DNA of 64,000 nt, taken from contig NZ_CP154858.1 in NCBI RefSeq assembly GCF_041153465.1, positions 1,364,001-1,428,000 of the forward strand, written 5' to 3'. This document shows, piece after piece, positions 24,303-32,834 of this stretch; positions within the stretch are counted from its first letter, which is position 1, and the number at the start of each line of letters is the position of its first letter. The position numbers and the translations under genes are program-made. A model generated the notes under the pieces. The model did no database searches, was not told the origin of the DNA, and was given only the letters and a program-made list of their open reading frames with translations. This stretch comes from Thermohahella caldifontis (GTDB taxonomy: Bacteria; Pseudomonadota; Gammaproteobacteria; Pseudomonadales; Oleiphilaceae).

Positions 24303-26138
24303 TTAATGCCCGAACCGTTCCTTCCAGCGCGAAACTTCCCTGCGCACAGCATCCAGCAGCTGATCCTCCGTCATGTTGAGAAAATCCAGCCCGTACTGTT
24401 CTTTTTGGTACGAATAGGCGTCATGCCCTCCCAGGGAATAGGGGCAGTCCGGTTGCCAGCGATAGAAGTACCAGTGCCGTCGCGGATCGTACTCATTCAA
24501 GGGCAGCAGATAGATGTGTTCCTCGTCGACATACTGGAACTTTGGGCCGCAATCGAAAATCGATATACGCGCCTCCTTGGTCGCCGCTCTGAACCGCTCG
24601 TCGGCCCGTTTCAGCCGAAGCAAGAGTTCATCCGCTAGCGTGGACTCACCACCGAAGCGCTCTATCAGATCATCGACCACCTCGCGACAGCCAACATCGG
24701 ATTGGTACTCCTCGATGCAATCCCAGCCCTTCTCTATCCAGCTGACGGCCTCCTCCCAGTCGGCGATCGCCTCCTGTATATCGGCAACAGTGGGACGGTT
24801 GATGTTGCTGGCCCGATGACCACGTTCACGACCGGTTTTGTCATGCGCCCGGGCGATGATCTGCAGGTAATCGTGGAACAGTCTCGCCTCGCGCGTCGCA
24901 TCCTGCCCCAGATCGAGCTCCAGATGCACGCCGCCTCGCTTGGTTACGTACGCTGGTACGCCGTCGTGGAGCAGAACCCGGTCACCCACCGCGAGATCAA
25001 CCTCGGGCGCGACGAGTTCCTCCAGCCGGGTGATCGCCTGTTCAGCCACCTCGAGAACCACCGCCAATTGCAGCAATCCGCTTGGATCGAAATCTGTTAT
25101 CCGTTGCCCTCCGCGCCACCCGCTCAACATCTCGACGCGCCGCATGGATTTGAGCAACGGGTCGGCAACCTCGGCGGGCGCGGTGCCTCCTAGTTCATAC
25201 ACGTGTCCCGGCATGCGATGAGGCCAAGCGACCGGGGCTTCGCCTGGCGCGAAACTCGCCCACCACGCTTTCGCCGCGGCATCCAGAGCGTCGAACAGCA
25301 TGTCGCGGACGCTGGGAAAGTCGGTCCCGCGCATCTTCTGTAACAAAACTCTCGCCTTGCGCATACGCCGACCTGCTCGCACCAGCCAGTAGTAACCCGG
25401 TGCGGCGATGGGACCGTTCGAGGGTGGCTCGACACGCACGACGCGCGTATAAGCCAGGTGGTAGCCGCGAATCGCCTCATCCAAGGCATGCTCCGCCGCC
25501 GCCGGGAAGAAGACCCAGGCCGTCAACCCCCGTAGCGCAAGGATCCTGCCGGTCACGCCATCTGCGTGCATACGGTCCGCCAGGTGCGTGAATCCATTCA
25601 GCAACATGTGGTTTGCCAGCGCCCTGTCCTCCAAGCGCAACCAGTCGCCCGGTCGCAGTGCGATGAAACGGGCTGCGAAAGCGGATTCCATGACACGCAC
25701 CAATCCTCGCAAGGCTGTGATATAGCGATCCTGTCGCGCCAGCCCATCGTTCAGCGCTGCCCGACTGGAATCGGACAACGGCGTGGACAACTCCGGGAAA
25801 GGCGTGGCGAGAATCGCGTCTTCGGCCAGCCTTGCGTCCTGCCAGAGGGACTCCAAGACCGGTGGTTTTGGCATAGCGGCAATCGCCTGCAGCCGTGCCT
25901 GCATGACCTCCTTTTTCAGGTAACGCTCTATGGGCGGCAACGCCGGCAGTTCCCCTAACAGCACAAGCCATACCTCGGCGACCCGCGCCATGGCCTGCCT
26001 CGCCGACCACAGTCCGCGCTCGGTCTCGTGCCATAACTTGCGATCGGCGGCATTAATATGGCCGTCCGCCTTGGCCAGCCGCTCCAGCAGCTCCTGGCGC
26101 AGCGCAAATGCCGGGGAGCAGTCCCCGGCCTCCCGCGT
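24303..26138 (-). pseudogene. Unknown 624-codon gene, split near its start by IS256 element
   Basis: The open frame on the minus strand runs from 26138 to the stop at 24303 (611 residues) and reaches the IS end with no stop. Removing the IS and one 8-bp target copy joins it in frame to 13 codons at 27554-27516, giving 624 residues starting MTVEVDETTG. An internal ATG at 25991 would still allow a 562-residue product. No motif is recognised: the N-terminal 250 residues are helical, and the C-terminus has aromatic segments ('HWYFYRWQPDCPYSLGGHDAYSY'). It converges with the recombinase operon. Confidence 0.72.
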
Positions 26139-27507
26139 GGTAGTGTCCCCGGAAGTGGTGTAAATCTTTGCGGTGGCTAGGTAGCCACCGTGGGTCTCCG
26201 TAAACTGGAGGTTACGACACCTTCACCAGAGACGGAGAGCACCACGATGACCGAAGATAGGATGGCATTGATTCGATTGGCTGAGAAGTATGCGGACAGG
26301 GATTTGCTGCGTGAGCTGGGACAGCTTGTGTTGCAGCGGCTGATGGAGGCGGAGGCCGAATCGCGCTGTGGCGCGGGTCTGCATGAGCGCAGCCCGGGGC
26401 GTGTGAATCACCGCAATGGCTACCGCGCGCGGACGCTGGAAACGCGTCTGGGGACTTTGGATCTGAAGATTCCGAAGCTGCGCTCGGGTAGCTACTTTCC
26501 GAGCTTCCTGGAGCCGCGCAAGGCCTCGGAGCAGGCACTGGTGGCCGTGGTCCAGGAGGCCTACGTGAAAGGGATCTCGACGCGCAAGGTCGATGATCTG
26601 GTGCAGGCGTTGGGGATGACGGGAATCTCGAAGAGCCAAGTATCGCGGCTGTGCGCAGAACTCGATGAGCGGGTCGAGGCGTTCCTGAGTCGCGAGATCC
26701 GCGGCCAGTGGCCTTACCTGTGGCTGGATGCGACCTACGTGAAGTCGCGCGAGCGGGGCTCGGTAGAGAGCCAGGCTGTGGTCGTGGCGGTCGCTGTGAA
26801 CGCCGAGGGGCGGCGCGAGACGCTGGGTATGGCAGTGGGTCCGGCCGAGACGGAGGCCTTCTGGATGGACTTCCTGCGCGGCCTGATGCGGCGGGGTCTG
26901 TCCGGAGTGCGGCTGGTGATCTCGGATGCGCACGAGGGCCTGAAGCAGGCGATCGCCAAGGTCATCGGTGCGACTTGGCAGCGCTGCCGGGTGCACTTCA
27001 TGCGCAACGCCCTGGCCCACGTGCCGCGGCGCCAGCACCAGATGGTCGCCGCGGTGATCCGCACGGCCTTCGTACAGGAGGATCAGGCGCAGGCAAGGGC
27101 TCAATGGCGGGAGACGTCAGACAAGCTGCGCGAACGCTTTCCGAAACTATCGGCGCTGATGGACGGGGCCGAAGACGACGTGCTGGCCTTCATGGGCTTT
27201 CCGAAGGAACACTGGCCGCAATTGGCCTCGACCAACCCGCTGGAACGGCTGAACAAGGAGATCAAGCGCCGCTCGCGGGTCATTGGGATCTTCCCGAACA
27301 ACGCTGCGATCGTGCGCCTGGTCGGCACGCTGCTCGCCGGGCAGACGGATGAATGGCAGGTGACCCGCCGCTACATGAGCCAGGAAAGCCTGGCTCGGGT
27401 CATCATCCCGGACAACGCTCAGGCACAGCCGTTGCTCGAAGACCAGCAGGCGGCTTGAGAGGATGAGACTGGAGACCCGGACTTACACCACTTGACGGGA
27501 CACTACC
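26139..27507 (+). mobile_element. IS256-family insertion sequence (1369 bp) with 8-bp duplication
   Basis: The ends are GGTAGTGTCCC on both sides, and the inverted repeats continue with matching GTGGTGTAA. The 8-mer TCCCGCGT flanks it at 26131-26138 and 27508-27515, the usual target duplication length for IS256. The transposase gene is full length. It interrupts an unknown minus-strand gene after about 15 codons. Confidence 0.9.
26247..27458 (+). CDS. IS256-family transposase (mutator type)
   Basis: A 403-residue DDE transposase from the ATG at 26247. Catalytic residues are visible: Asp in 'LWLDATYVKSRE', Asp in 'VISDAHEGLK' and Glu in 'NPLERLNKEIKRR'. The motif 'RCRVHFMRN' of the mutator/IS256 group is present. 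The length is normal for the family and there is no frameshift, so the element is probably mobile. A longer upstream start at 26190 would overlap the left inverted repeat region and is less likely. Confidence 0.93.
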   Translation: MTEDRMALIRLAEKYADRDLLRELGQLVLQRLMEAEAESRCGAGLHERSPGRVNHRNGYRARTLETRLGTLDLKIPKLRSGSYFPSFLEPRKASEQALVAVVQEAYVKGISTRKVDDLVQALGMTGISKSQVSRLCAELDERVEAFLSREIRGQWPYLWLDATYVKSRERGSVESQAVVVAVAVNAEGRRETLGMAVGPAETEAFWMDFLRGLMRRGLSGVRLVISDAHEGLKQAIAKVIGATWQRCRVHFMRNALAHVPRRQHQMVAAVIRTAFVQEDQAQARAQWRETSDKLRERFPKLSALMDGAEDDVLAFMGFPKEHWPQLASTNPLERLNKEIKRRSRVIGIFPNNAAIVRLVGTLLAGQTDEWQVTRRYMSQESLARVIIPDNAQAQPLLEDQQAA

Positions 27508-27554
27508 TCCCGCGTGATCCACACCCCAGTTGTCTCATCCACCTCGACGGTCAT
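27508..27554 (-). pseudogene. 5' fragment of the IS256-split gene
   Basis: The codons for MTVEVDETTGVWI lie at 27554-27516, followed by the right copy of the target duplication. They join in frame to the open reading frame at 26138. An in-frame stop lies 18 codons upstream of the ATG. The region 27555-27945 beyond it holds no gene or repeat I can support; it is where an attachment site next to the tRNA would be expected. Confidence 0.68.
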
Positions 27555-27945
27555 TCCGGGAAGTTCTGATGTTGCTGAATCCTGCGCCAAGTTTGGCGTA
27601 CTCCGTCATCTGCATAGGATAATCCGGGCATGGGCTCAGAATATGAGCCAGCCGCCGCGGGTATACCCGACATGGATACTCGCCAGCAAGCGCCGAGGGC
27701 GTTCGCCCCGGACATCCGAGGCCAGTCGTCGAAATCGAACAAATTTTAACCAACTCCTATAAGTCATTGATCTGCAATGCTCATGCAAGCGTAACAACAG
27801 CACTTGAGGGGTACGCTTCCGAGGGGTGGTGGCAGAGAAACTCGGTCCAGGAGAGAACCAGAACGGGAGAATGGCGGGATGGAGCGGCGAGCCCGAGGTG
27901 CGCTTGCTGGGGCCGAAACGCCCGGAACGACGGGGCTCCGGGCAC

Positions 27946-27970
27946 AAAAAGCCGGCTTCAGAGAACCGGC
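27946..27970 (-). terminator. Intrinsic terminator of tRNA-Ser
   Basis: On the minus strand GCCGGTT and AGCCGGC pair around the 6-base loop CTCTGA and are followed by TTTTT. It lies 13 bases past the tRNA 3' end, in the right orientation and distance to end its transcript. Confidence 0.8.
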
Positions 27971-27982
27971 GTTTTCGTGTAT

Positions 27983-28073
27983 TGGCGGTGAGGGAGGGAT
28001 TCGAACCCTCGATACGGGGTTACCGTATACACGCTTTCCAGGCGTGCTCCTTCAACCACTCGGACACCTCACC
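27983..28073 (-). tRNA. tRNA-Ser (GGA anticodon)
   Basis: A 91-base tRNA with a 7-bp acceptor stem (GGTGAGG / CCTCACC), encoded CCA (27985-27983), a long variable arm as in serine tRNAs, the T loop sequence TTCGAAT, and an anticodon stem CACGC/GCGTG enclosing CTGGAAA, anticodon GGA. Its 3' end points at the accessory region, the usual geometry of integration into a tRNA 3' end. The terminator follows within 40 bp. Confidence 0.95.
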
Positions 28074-28153
28074 GTTGAAGGGCAATCATTTGAGGTGCGC
28101 AAGATACAGAAAGCCGGCGCAAAATGCAAGCATTACGGCGCCGGGAGCCATCA

Positions 28154-29038
28154 CTATTTGGCCCGGTAAACGATCCCCGGACTGCAGTGCACCATGTCGA
28201 ACTTGTCCTGCATGCCGCTGAGCGATTCCGACGCGCCCAGCATGAGGTAGCCCCCCTTCTTCAGCGCACCGTGCATGCGGGTCAGGATGTCCTTCTTGAG
28301 ATCCGCAGAAAAATAGATCAGTACGTTGCGGCAGAAAATGATGTCGAACTTGCCCAGCAAGGCATAGGAATCCTTGAGGTTCAGCGGCCGGAACTCCACC
28401 ATGCGCTGAATCTCCGGCTTGACCTTCCAGACCCCGGACTCCACCTCATCAAAGTGCATGCGCAGGCGTTCCCGGGACAACCCGCGACCGATGGCGAGCA
28501 TCTCGTACTCGCCCCGTTTGGCAATGTCCAGCACCCGGCCCGAGAGGTCAGTCGCCACAATGCGGACCGGGCGACGCACCAAGTGCGGCTTGGTCTTCTT
28601 CAGCTCGGCAATCACCATGGCAATGGAATACGGCTCCTGACCGGTCGAACAGGCGGCCGACCAGATCCGGATGGGCTGGGTGGTACGCTCTTCCGCAAGT
28701 TCGGGCAATAGCCGCTCTTCCAGAATACGGAACGGGTGGATGTCCCGGAACCACAGGGTTTCATTTGTTGTCATGGCGTCAACGACCGCCTCGCGCAAAC
28801 CACTGCGTGGCTGCTTCCGGATACGATCCACCAGCTCGGTGAGGCTGCTGATACCATGCTCTGCCAGAATTTTCCTCAGGCGACTCTTGACCAAGTATTG
28901 CTTGTTATCACCCAGCAGGATGCCGCTGCTTTTCTCCAGCCAGTCCCTGAAGACCTCGTATTCATTCGCGCTAACCAGAGCACTGCCTCCTCTTTCTCGC
29001 GGCCACTGGCGATCAGCCGGCCTCGCCCTGCCCGACAT
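28154..29038 (-). CDS. cheR: Chemotaxis protein methyltransferase CheR
   Basis: It methylates glutamates of chemoreceptors using S-adenosylmethionine, resetting the sensory system. Both domains are visible: the N-terminal helical domain ('SSGILLGDNKQYLVKSRL') and the SAM-binding domain with 'WSAACSTGQEPYS' and 'DIIFCRNVLIYF'. The start is uncertain. The ATG at 29038 overlaps cheV by 26 bp, while a GAGGAGG site precedes a CTG at 28978 that would give 274 residues, closer to the usual size. It is downstream of cheV in the same operon. Confidence 0.93.
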   Translation of the reverse strand: MSGRARPADRQWPRERGGSALVSANEYEVFRDWLEKSSGILLGDNKQYLVKSRLRKILAEHGISSLTELVDRIRKQPRSGLREAVVDAMTTNETLWFRDIHPFRILEERLLPELAEERTTQPIRIWSAACSTGQEPYSIAMVIAELKKTKPHLVRRPVRIVATDLSGRVLDIAKRGEYEMLAIGRGLSRERLRMHFDEVESGVWKVKPEIQRMVEFRPLNLKDSYALLGKFDIIFCRNVLIYFSADLKKDILTRMHGALKKGGYLMLGASESLSGMQDKFDMVHCSPGIVYRAK

Positions 29039-29975
29039 CCTGTCCTGTACGTTCCTTGATGATGGACGCCACCCTGGACGCCAGCTCATCCGGGCTGAAC
29101 TTGGCCATGAAGTCGTCTGCACCCACTTTCTGGACCATCGCCTTGTTGAATACTCCGCTCAGGGAAGTATGGAGCATGATGTAAAGGCTCTGCAATCGCG
29201 GATCCTGCTTGCATTGTGTGGTCAGGGTGTAGCCATCCATTTCAGGCATTTCCACATCGGAAATCATCAGGACCAAGTGATCACTGATGTCGCTGCCATC
29301 TTCCACCAGCGACTTGAGATAGTCCAATGCCTCCCGGCCGTTGTTCTTGCTTTCCACCTCGACACCCACAGCCTTCATGCAGTGCATGATCTGCCGCCGC
29401 GCCACGGCGGAATCGTCCACGACCAGTACCTTGAGCCTGCGTGCCTCTTCCACCACGTCCTCGGCAATCACGCCCTCGGAGACGTTTTCCCTGGCCGGAG
29501 CGACTTCCGAGAGAATCTTTTCGACATCAATGATCTCGACTAGCTTGTCATCCAGCCGGGTCACCGCAGTCAGATAATTGTCCTTGCCTGCGCCCTTGGG
29601 GGGAGGATGAATATCTCCCCAATTCATGTTGACGATGCGCTCGACGCCCTGAACCAGAAAACCCTGGGTTTTGCGGTTGTATTCCGTAATGATCACGAAG
29701 CACTGCTGAATCTTGTCTTCGGGAACCGGAGGCAACCCCGTCGCCATGCCCATGTCAAGGATCGGTATGGTGCCGCCGCGGATGTGCGCCACTCCCCTGA
29801 CTGCGGGATGACGCTTGGGCATCATGGTCAGCCTCGGGCATTGCAGGACTTCTTTCACCTTGAACACGTTGATGCCATAGATCTGTGGCCCCTGAAGCCT
29901 GAACAACAGCAGCTCCAGGCGGTTTTCCCCCACCATCTGGGTTCTTTGATTCACACTATCCAGAATACCTGCCAT
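29013..29975 (-). CDS. cheV: Chemotaxis coupling protein CheV (CheW-receiver fusion)
   Basis: A 320-residue protein. Residues about 15-170 are a CheW-like domain ('GENRLELLLFRLQG', 'ILDMGMATGLPPV'), which couples receptors to CheA. Residues about 185-310 are a receiver domain with acidic pocket 'VVDDSA', phosphoacceptor Asp in 'LMISDVEMPEMDG' and Lys in the C-terminal part. The fusion tunes adaptation by phosphorylation. It is the first gene of the cheV-cheR pair, divergent from flgA, as in Pseudomonas. Confidence 0.95.
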   Translation of the reverse strand: MAGILDSVNQRTQMVGENRLELLLFRLQGPQIYGINVFKVKEVLQCPRLTMMPKRHPAVRGVAHIRGGTIPILDMGMATGLPPVPEDKIQQCFVIITEYNRKTQGFLVQGVERIVNMNWGDIHPPPKGAGKDNYLTAVTRLDDKLVEIIDVEKILSEVAPARENVSEGVIAEDVVEEARRLKVLVVDDSAVARRQIMHCMKAVGVEVESKNNGREALDYLKSLVEDGSDISDHLVLMISDVEMPEMDGYTLTTQCKQDPRLQSLYIMLHTSLSGVFNKAMVQKVGADDFMAKFSPDELASRVASIIKERTGQDVGQGEAG

Positions 29976-30002
29976 GACTCCGGTCTCCCGTTTAATTCAG
30001 CC

Positions 30003-30016
30003 GGCACGCCGTTTGC
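30003..30016 (+). promoter_or_regulatory. Candidate sigma-54 promoter for flgA
   Basis: CGGCACG-N4-TTGCT with GG at 30003-30004 and GC at 30015-30016, the -24/-12 spacing of RpoN promoters. It would start transcription about 60 bp before the flgA ATG. Polar-flagellum genes of this tier are often RpoN/FleQ dependent (family knowledge). Confidence 0.55.
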
Positions 30017-30086
30017 TTGATACCTTTCCGGGCATCGGTTTTGTCAAAATCCGGACGCCAATATTTTTCTTAGGATAGGCCATAAG

Positions 30087-30848
30087 ATGAAAGTTCGCCT
30101 AGTCTGTGTCAGTCTTTTTTTAACCGCATCCCTGTGGGCATCGGCGGCAACGGACGTCGTGCCTGCTTCTCCGGAATCACCGGATGCCGCGGACACCGGG
30201 GAGCCGCAGCCGGCGACAGAGGGCATGGATCAGGCTTACCAGGCACTTGAGACCTGGCTGCTCGGTCAGGCTGAACGGGAAGGCGCCGAACGTCAGCGGG
30301 AGCTGACCTTTGACATTCAGGAGATGGACAGCCGCCTCAGCCTGCCCGCCTGTGACAGTCTGCCCACCGTGGAGGGCACGCTCAGTCTCAACCGGAAACG
30401 GCAGACTTTCGCCGTCGGGTGTCCGGGCAGCTGGACCGTCCGCATACCTGTGGATGTCTCGGTCATGGCTCCGGTCATGGTCAGTGCGCGTCCACTGTTT
30501 CGCGGACAGGCCCTGACGGAATCCGATATCCGCTGGGAAGCCCGTGATCTGACTCGCCTGTCGCGCGGCTTTGTCGAACAGAGCCAGGACTGGCGGGACA
30601 TGCGGATTCGCCGTACGATCGGCGCCGGAACCGTCATCACGCCTTCCGGCCTGCAACCACCACTACTGATCAGCAAGGGAGATCGTGTGGTCATCGAGGC
30701 CGGCAACGACCGTTTTTTTGTTAAAATGGTCGGAGAGGCGCTGAGCAACGGCGTGAAAGGCCAGCAGATTCCCGTCAGAAATCTGACGTCCAGTCGGGTT
30801 GTCCGGGCGGAAGTCGTGGGCCGGCAGAAGGTTCGGATCCGTCTGTAG
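30087..30848 (+). CDS. flgA: Flagellar P-ring assembly chaperone FlgA
   Basis: A 253-residue periplasmic protein that assists P-ring (FlgI) assembly in the peptidoglycan layer. A signal peptide is evident (MKVRLVCVSLFLTASLWASA). The C-terminal SAF/FlgA domain has 'RPLFRGQALTESDIRWEARDL', 'GAGTVITPSGLQPPLLISKGDRV' and 'GVKGQQIPVRNLTSSRVVRAEV', matching the family closely. It opens a plus-strand group with flgM and flgN and is divergent from cheV. Confidence 0.95.
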   Translation: MKVRLVCVSLFLTASLWASAATDVVPASPESPDAADTGEPQPATEGMDQAYQALETWLLGQAEREGAERQRELTFDIQEMDSRLSLPACDSLPTVEGTLSLNRKRQTFAVGCPGSWTVRIPVDVSVMAPVMVSARPLFRGQALTESDIRWEARDLTRLSRGFVEQSQDWRDMRIRRTIGAGTVITPSGLQPPLLISKGDRVVIEAGNDRFFVKMVGEALSNGVKGQQIPVRNLTSSRVVRAEVVGRQKVRIRL

Positions 30849-30877
30849 ATCATCTCAAAAAAGTCCCGATTTCTCTC

Positions 30878-30904
30878 TAAAGTTTTGTCGGGCGATGCCG
30901 ATAA
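30878..30904 (+). promoter_or_regulatory. FliA (sigma-28) promoter for flgMN
   Basis: TAAA at 30878-30881, exactly 15 bp, then GCCGATAA at 30897-30904: a perfect match to the enterobacterial/pseudomonad sigma-28 consensus. It lies 40 bp before flgM, so the anti-sigma factor is made under the sigma factor it inhibits. Confidence 0.88.
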
Positions 30905-30944
30905 TAGTGCCAGAAGCTGATTTGAATGAGGTCAGGAGCAGATC

Positions 30945-31265
30945 ATGAACATCAAGGGTGTCGGCAATGGTTTGCCGCAACAGGTCTCCCGGCGTGCCGC
31001 CGACGAGGCTCGCAAGGCCGAGACGCTGCCGCCTGACGGCGGTGATCGCCGTGCTGCGGATGAGCAAAATAGCGCACAGGACAGGGTCGCCCTCAGCCCT
31101 TCCGCGCGTACGCTGCAGGCGGCGGAAAAGACGCTGAAGGACGTTCCGGAAGTGAACAGTGAGCGGGTGCGCGCCATCAGGAGTGCCCTGGAGAAGGGGA
31201 CATATACGATTGACAACCAGCGTGTGGCAGAGAAATTGCTTGGTATGGAGCAAGACTTGTCCTGA
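30945..31265 (+). CDS. flgM: Anti-sigma-28 factor FlgM
   Basis: A 106-residue protein that binds FliA and blocks late flagellar transcription until exported through the finished hook. It begins with the typical 'MNIKGVGNG' region and has a disordered middle. The C-terminal half ('RVALSPSARTLQAAEKTLKDVPEVNSERVRAIRSALEKGTYTIDNQRVAEKLL') is the conserved sigma-binding domain. AGGAG precedes the ATG, and a sigma-28 promoter lies just upstream. Confidence 0.95.
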   Translation: MNIKGVGNGLPQQVSRRAADEARKAETLPPDGGDRRAADEQNSAQDRVALSPSARTLQAAEKTLKDVPEVNSERVRAIRSALEKGTYTIDNQRVAEKLLGMEQDLS

Positions 31266-31282
31266 ACCACGCTGGAGGCATC

Positions 31283-31747
31283 ATGTCCGACCTCAAACAG
31301 TTTCATGCTCAGCTTCAGAATGACCTTTCTCTCCTCGCATCCCTGCTCCGGACACTGGAGGCCGAACGGGCCTGTCTGGAACAGGGAGATCTGGACACCC
31401 TTCAGACCCTGACCCAGACCAAACTGGACCTCATGCAGTCGCTGGATGCCAGTGCACGTGCGCGCAGCCAATGGCTGGCCAGGGTGCGCTTGTCACCGGA
31501 GCGCCTGCGTACCATTCTGGCCTCCCGCTTCCCCTCCATCCACGACAAACTGCTGGAATCGGAAGCGCGTCTGGCACAGTGCAAGCATCTCAATGAAGTG
31601 AACGGACGGATCATCGTGGCCGCCCGCCAACGTACGGATCGGGTATTGCGCATCATCAAGGGGCAACCGGATCGCCCGGTTGTCTATGGCCGGGAAGCAA
31701 AAACCGAGCATGTGCCCGGTACCGGCCACGCCCTGGGTATCGCCTGA
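31283..31747 (+). CDS. flgN: Flagellar export chaperone FlgN
   Basis: A 154-residue, almost wholly helical protein ('LLRTLEAERACLEQGDLDTLQTLTQTKLDLMQSLDASARARSQWL'), the FlgN pattern. It escorts the hook-filament junction proteins FlgK and FlgL to the export gate. It follows flgM by 17 bp with GGAGG upstream. No pilZ/ycgR-type gene follows as in some pseudomonads; instead a convergent MshEN gene ends downstream. Confidence 0.9.
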   Translation: MSDLKQFHAQLQNDLSLLASLLRTLEAERACLEQGDLDTLQTLTQTKLDLMQSLDASARARSQWLARVRLSPERLRTILASRFPSIHDKLLESEARLAQCKHLNEVNGRIIVAARQRTDRVLRIIKGQPDRPVVYGREAKTEHVPGTGHALGIA

Positions 31748-31797
31748 TACGATCCGCTCAGGGCATGGGCCTCCGGCTTACCTATCTGCGCACAGAC

Positions 31798-31822
31798 AAA
31801 AAAAGCCGCACGGATGTGCGGC
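31798..31822 (-). terminator. Intrinsic terminator for the MshEN-domain gene
   Basis: GCCGCAC-ATCC-GTGCGGC followed by seven T residues on the minus strand. It lies 34 bp past the stop of the MshEN gene and may also slow plus-strand transcription leaving flgN. Confidence 0.82.
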
Positions 31823-31855
31823 AACCTCACTCGACAACAACAAGAGAATTTCCGG

Positions 31856-32605
31856 CTAGTGCGCGCGAATCACGATACTCGCATTGTCATGAAACTGGAT
31901 ACCCTCAAATGCGATGCTGCCCATGGTCGGCCCTGTGCTGCCGGCCACCCGGATATTGTCAAAGTGCATACTCTCGATTCGCGTCGGCAAATTGACGTTC
32001 ATGCTGCCATCAGCGTTGAACAGGGGTTTTGCCCGGGCGGGATCCCATGTCACGCCCTCAATTGAAGTATCCGCTTCCAGAAACTGGCTCACCGGGAACA
32101 GCAACTTGCCCAGGGCAGTGAGCGTCTTGACACCATCCAGCGCCTCCGGCTCTTCACCCTTGGCCTGCTTTTCCAGGGCACTCTTTTGCGCACTGGAAAT
32201 CTGAGCACCCAGATTCTGCCAGGCTTCGGCCACCCCGCCCTGTCCGCTCACTTCGGCCATGTCTTCGTCGCTCAGTGCACGCATGCTGCCAAGCTTGAGC
32301 GAAACGGAAGGGTTGACCGGTACGGCCTGGGTGGCGGTCGCACCGAATGCCACGAGAGGCTGAAGCGGTGTCGCCACCATGGCCACGAAGGCCGCCGCAT
32401 AACGATAGCGGGATTGATGCTTGAGCGTGCGCTGGAGGGCTTTTTCGGTAACATATCCCAGGCCGACCAGCACCTCGCCCAGGCGCAGCCCCTGGTCGCG
32501 CTGGATCTGCAAGGCTTCTTCCAACTGGGCCTCGGTAACGTAGCCCCGGTTGACCAGCAGCCGTCCAAGACGGGATTTGTCCAGATAGGTTTTGTTGCCA
32601 GCCAT
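31856..32605 (-). CDS. MshEN-domain protein, putative c-di-GMP receptor with unknown C-terminus
   Basis: A 249-residue protein. Residues about 9-61 contain two tandem 24-residue RLGxx motifs separated by five residues, the canonical c-di-GMP-binding MshEN layout (RLGRLLVNRG..., then RLGEVLVGLG...). A hydrophobic stretch follows (about 68-95, 'AAAFVAMVATPLQPLVAFGA'), then 'LSDEDMAEVSGQGG' and a beta-rich C-terminus. There is no ATPase domain, unlike MshE itself. It is divergent from a diguanylate cyclase, so it is a natural receptor for that output. Confidence 0.75.
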   Translation of the reverse strand: MAGNKTYLDKSRLGRLLVNRGYVTEAQLEEALQIQRDQGLRLGEVLVGLGYVTEKALQRTLKHQSRYRYAAAFVAMVATPLQPLVAFGATATQAVPVNPSVSLKLGSMRALSDEDMAEVSGQGGVAEAWQNLGAQISSAQKSALEKQAKGEEPEALDGVKTLTALGKLLFPVSQFLEADTSIEGVTWDPARAKPLFNADGSMNVNLPTRIESMHFDNIRVAGSTGPTMGSIAFEGIQFHDNASIVIRAH

Positions 32606-32834
32606 GAGCGTGCCCTCTGTTTCATGTATTCCGGTTACTACTATGGGCGCTGGCCCGGATATTTTACAGGCAGAGTTTGTGAAAAAGTGTAGATTCTGTG
32701 CGTAAAACCGCACGTTTGTGCCGCATTTCATGACATTCGACGGCATTCTGTGTCAGAGTGTAACACCACCGGCCCGACTGCAATTGTACCGGGTTTCGCC
32801 TACACTCTTGTGAAAGGCCCGAGCGAATCCGACC

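Noticed and set aside
27636..27947. A 103-codon minus-strand frame near tRNA-Ser
   Set aside because: No ribosome site, low-complexity basic composition and no domain; treated as non-coding.
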